Made by a program: the position numbers and the translations under genes
DNA from: JBPBPI01 sp050954885
GTDB lineage: Bacteria; Pseudomonadota; Alphaproteobacteria; Caedimonadales; Caedimonadaceae
NCBI GenBank assembly: GCA_050954885.1
Contig: JBPBPI010000202.1
Coordinates: 1 to 7,910 of the forward strand
Length of the DNA stretch: 7,910 bases
Direction of reading: 5' to 3'
The notes under the pieces: model-generated
Seen by the model: only the letters and a program-made list of their open reading frames with translations
What the model was told of the DNA's origin: nothing
Database searches by the model: none
In this document: one piece after another, positions 5,845 through 7,910 of the stretch
How positions within the stretch are numbered: position 1 is the first letter of the stretch
How the letters are laid out: each line of letters opens with the position of its first letter

Positions 5845-6854
5845 GTATGCGACAGATCATGATCTAGCCAAGAGACGTAAGCCTTGTCTTCCATATTGTG
5901 TCGAAGACCCATATAGCCAATGGGCGTTGTATTTAAATTAAAGGCATGAGATAGATATAAAATTTGATCCTCTTCACCCAAGGGGGCTGTGAATAAAAGC
6001 TCGCGATCCTCGCCTTTAGTAAAGCCATAATCTGACAAATCAAGATCCATCTTTTGTGCCACCCTTTGCAGTGCCGCTGATCGTGGAATTGACTTTAAAT
6101 CAATATAAGCTTGAAGATAAGAGCTGCTGCACAGGTGGGTTAAATCTTTGATCAGGCCTTCGCTGAAACTTAAACACGTGTTGATGTACGGCAAAAGGCG
6201 TTGCACCAAGTTGATGTGGGGATCCGGCAAAAGATATCTAATGCGCAAATACTCGACATCATCTTCTAACAATTTTTTTTGAACCTCGGCGGACGAAAAT
6301 TGTGAGAGAAAATGACCCATTTCACGATCGCCTAGACAACCTGTGACATAAATACGATCACCCAATTGAGCTTGAATTTTCGGTCGGATGTGACGCACAC
6401 CAACAAAGGTAAATGTCAACATAAGAGGACCTGACGTTACATTGATATCACCACCCAAAGCACACAGTTGAAAATAATTTTGCTCTTCAATCAGGGTTGC
6501 TTTAAAAATTTCCAGCCATGTGGGGTCAAGATCTTGCGGCAATGACAGTGCCATCAAATACCCTTTGATGTGCGTGCCACAAGCCGCCATATTTGATAGG
6601 CTGGTGCGCAGCATACACCGGGCAATATCTTGGGGCCGGTCTTCTAGATCAAAATGACGACCGACCACAAATGTATCACTGGCAAAAATTAAATTTTCAT
6701 TTTTTTGAAAAGCGACATTTTCTTTTTCAAAAGGTGAAAAAATTGTTTTTTTTGAAAAAAAAGACACAAGTTCATCACTTGATGCAATATTTTGAAAATC
6801 AGTCTCTCCTGTTTTTTCAGAATTTAACATGGAAGACGCAAAAGCCATGGTCAT
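5841..6854 (-). CDS. thiL: ThiL-like protein (thiamine-monophosphate kinase homologue) with degenerate metal sites
   Basis: ThiL phosphorylates thiamine monophosphate to thiamine pyrophosphate. The 337-residue length and motif order fit: SDTFVVGRHF (59-68, family DTLVEGVHF), LSNMAACGT (86-94), MALSLP (101-106), GGD (134-136), GDRIYVTGCLGD (165-176), RYLLPDP (206-212), SFSEGLIKDL (229-238), GEDRELLF (281-288) and IGYMG (312-316). Several metal-ligand positions differ from the usual motifs. The N-terminal GDDAAV is replaced by KENVAF (44-49), LSD by LSN (88), and DISDG by SFSEG. GGD and SDT remain. Activity is therefore doubtful. The ATG at 6854 is chosen, with GGAT about 8 nt upstream; M3 and M9 are alternatives. 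It heads a block with the FliL-like gene (ATGA overlap) and yefM. T8 and A8 runs lie near its 5' end (6746-6762). Confidence 0.82.
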   Translation of the reverse strand: MTMAFASSMLNSEKTGETDFQNIASSDELVSFFSKKTIFSPFEKENVAFQKNENLIFASDTFVVGRHFDLEDRPQDIARCMLRTSLSNMAACGTHIKGYLMALSLPQDLDPTWLEIFKATLIEEQNYFQLCALGGDINVTSGPLMLTFTFVGVRHIRPKIQAQLGDRIYVTGCLGDREMGHFLSQFSSAEVQKKLLEDDVEYLRIRYLLPDPHINLVQRLLPYINTCLSFSEGLIKDLTHLCSSSYLQAYIDLKSIPRSAALQRVAQKMDLDLSDYGFTKGEDRELLFTAPLGEEDQILYLSHAFNLNTTPIGYMGLRHNMEDKAYVSWLDHDLSHT

Positions 6855-6945
6855 AAAGTCACATCCATCTTTGATTACATGTATCGCAGTCTATCAAATC
6901 TTTTAATATTCAAAATTCTTTTGTTTTTGTAATAATATTTATGAT

Positions 6946-7674
6946 TTACTGATTTTCTGGAAATCTTATATCATTACGGTTTGTAAGACGCATCATTAAT
7001 GCTCTAGCTTCTTCATGACCTTGTTCTGCTGCTTTATGAAATAAAAATAAAGCTTCTTCTAAAATTACAGGTACTTCTAAATTTCGGACCGTATTTATTT
7101 TTTGATATTTATTTTTTGCCTGTGAAAAATATAAATTTCCTAAAACTTTCTTTTTCCATTCTCCAGCTTTATCAAGGTCTTGAGGAATACCTTTTTGACC
7201 TTCTTTGTAAATCAACATTAATGTCATTTGAGCATCATAATTATCTTTTTGGGCTGAATCTGTAATGAGTTGAAGGCCTTTTGTCACATCTTCATCAACA
7301 CCATTGCCATAAAAATACATCTTTCCTAAATCATGACGAGCCGCCAGGCAATCTTGAACTTCAGCCTTTTGAAACCAGTTAAATGCTTGAATCAAATCTT
7401 TTGGACCATTTCTACCTTCAAAACATTTAACCCCCATTCGCCATTGACCCATTGCATGACCTTGCTCTGCAGCTTTTTCAAACCAGTAATCAGCTTGAAT
7501 ATCATCTCTTGGGATAGCTTCCCCAAGATAATATTTAAGGCCTAAATTATACTGAGATACAGGATCTATATGTTCATCTAATAATTTATCTTGGGATGCC
7601 CATCCTAATTGGTTCAAAGAAAAAATTGTTATCATAAATGTCAAAAAGATAGAAAATTTAAGAGTATTTTTCAT
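6946..7674 (-). CDS. secreted Sel1-repeat (TPR-like) protein
   Basis: A 242-residue protein with a signal peptide (residues 1-26, hydrophobic core FSIFLTFMITIFSL, end GWAS). The mature part holds about four consecutive Sel1-like repeats of about 36 residues starting near 39, 75, 111 and 147. The clearest is QYNLGLKYYLGEAIPRDD followed by ADYWFEKAAEQGHA. A fifth partial repeat near the C-terminus reads LFHKAAEQGHEEARALM (211-227). Sel1 repeats are helical solenoids that usually bind other proteins, and exported ones are frequent in host-associated bacteria; the partner here is unknown. The ATG at 7674 has a good AGGGA ribosome-binding site 7 nt upstream. It lies 91 bp before thiL on the same strand, with no obvious terminator between. 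Its DNA is strongly AT-rich (23% G+C at 7081-7140 by hand count). Confidence 0.9.
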   Translation of the reverse strand: MKNTLKFSIFLTFMITIFSLNQLGWASQDKLLDEHIDPVSQYNLGLKYYLGEAIPRDDIQADYWFEKAAEQGHAMGQWRMGVKCFEGRNGPKDLIQAFNWFQKAEVQDCLAARHDLGKMYFYGNGVDEDVTKGLQLITDSAQKDNYDAQMTLMLIYKEGQKGIPQDLDKAGEWKKKVLGNLYFSQAKNKYQKINTVRNLEVPVILEEALFLFHKAAEQGHEEARALMMRLTNRNDIRFPENQ

Positions 7675-7701
7675 AATAAGTCCCTGTAATTTATTGTTAT
7701 T

Positions 7702-7710
7702 TTTATAGCA
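7702..7710 (-). promoter_or_regulatory. candidate extended -10 promoter for the Sel1-repeat gene
   Basis: The minus strand reads TGCTATAAA, a TGn extended -10 followed by TATAAA, about 28 nt upstream of the ATG at 7674. The -35 region is not recognisable, as is common for extended -10 promoters. Chance occurrence is possible in this AT-rich stretch. Confidence 0.35.
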
Positions 7711-7910
7711 TTTAAATTCATGAAATATTTTTAATGATAATTAAAAGATACAACTTTGTATATAGAAAATACAGAGCAATTTGAGTTAATAAGTTGGCAG
7801 CAATACTTGTGATATCTATAGCTGAATGAGTTTATGTTTTTACATAATGGCAAGATTATGATCTAGGTTGTGTAAGAAGTTTAAAGGGGTGGCTCTGTCC
7901 TTTCTGAGTC
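7711..7910. other. right-edge region without a confident gene
   Basis: No ORF on either strand looks real. A small hairpin (CTTTGTAT at 7754-7761 with ATACAGAG at 7769-7776, one G-T pair) is visible but lacks a terminator-like T-run. The last 25 bases are distinctly richer in G+C than the preceding DNA and may belong to another element continuing outside the window. A minus-strand frame from the edge encodes RATPLNFLHNLDHN and stops at about 7839; it could be a gene tail but I cannot support it. Confidence 0.4.

Noticed and set aside
1..7910. CRISPR arrays, tRNA or rRNA genes
   Set aside because: No regularly spaced repeats, cloverleaf-like sequences or rRNA signature strings were seen on either strand.

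Overview
The window looks like an AT-rich alphaproteobacterial chromosome, probably from a host-associated lineage such as Holosporales. This rests on three observations. A recJ-comF-grxC cluster is present, and comF followed by grxC is a familiar alphaproteobacterial order. A thiL homologue is coupled to a small FliL-like gene. Secreted leucine-rich-repeat and Sel1-repeat proteins, typical of intracellular bacteria, flank these core genes. The taxonomic call is inference; no rRNA or tRNA gene is present to confirm it. Every confident gene lies on the minus strand, so the text below runs from high to low coordinates.

Right part (about 5049-7910): an edge region of about 240 bp has no confident gene. 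It is followed by a secreted Sel1-repeat protein, then a three-gene block. The block holds a ThiL-like protein that has lost several motif acidic residues, a membrane-anchored or secreted FliL-like protein coupled to it by an ATGA overlap, and a YefM-type antitoxin with no toxin beside it. A small plus-strand gene (4879-5036), apparently broken by a frameshift, converges on the antitoxin.

Middle (1952-4744): recJ, comF and grxC form a tight operon. recJ is intact with all DHH/DHHA1 motifs. comF probably once began at an ATG overlapping the recJ stop. That reading frame is now interrupted by a TGA exactly where the second cysteine of its N-terminal zinc ribbon should be, leaving a shorter ORF with a downstream start. 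grxC is a normal glutaredoxin.

Left part (1-1879): a secreted protein built from two copies of an LRR-like module ends in a strong hairpin terminator. Beyond it lies a second, degraded copy of the same arrangement: a grxC 3' fragment, the same leader DNA, and a truncated paralogue that keeps the signal peptide and one motif. The leader, signal peptide and grxC tail are much better conserved between copies than the mature protein. This points to duplication followed by recombination or rapid diversification.

The core operons are visibly richer in G+C than the LRR and Sel1 genes. The most notable points are the in-frame TGA in comF, the motif-degenerate ThiL, and the duplicated grxC-tail/LRR unit.
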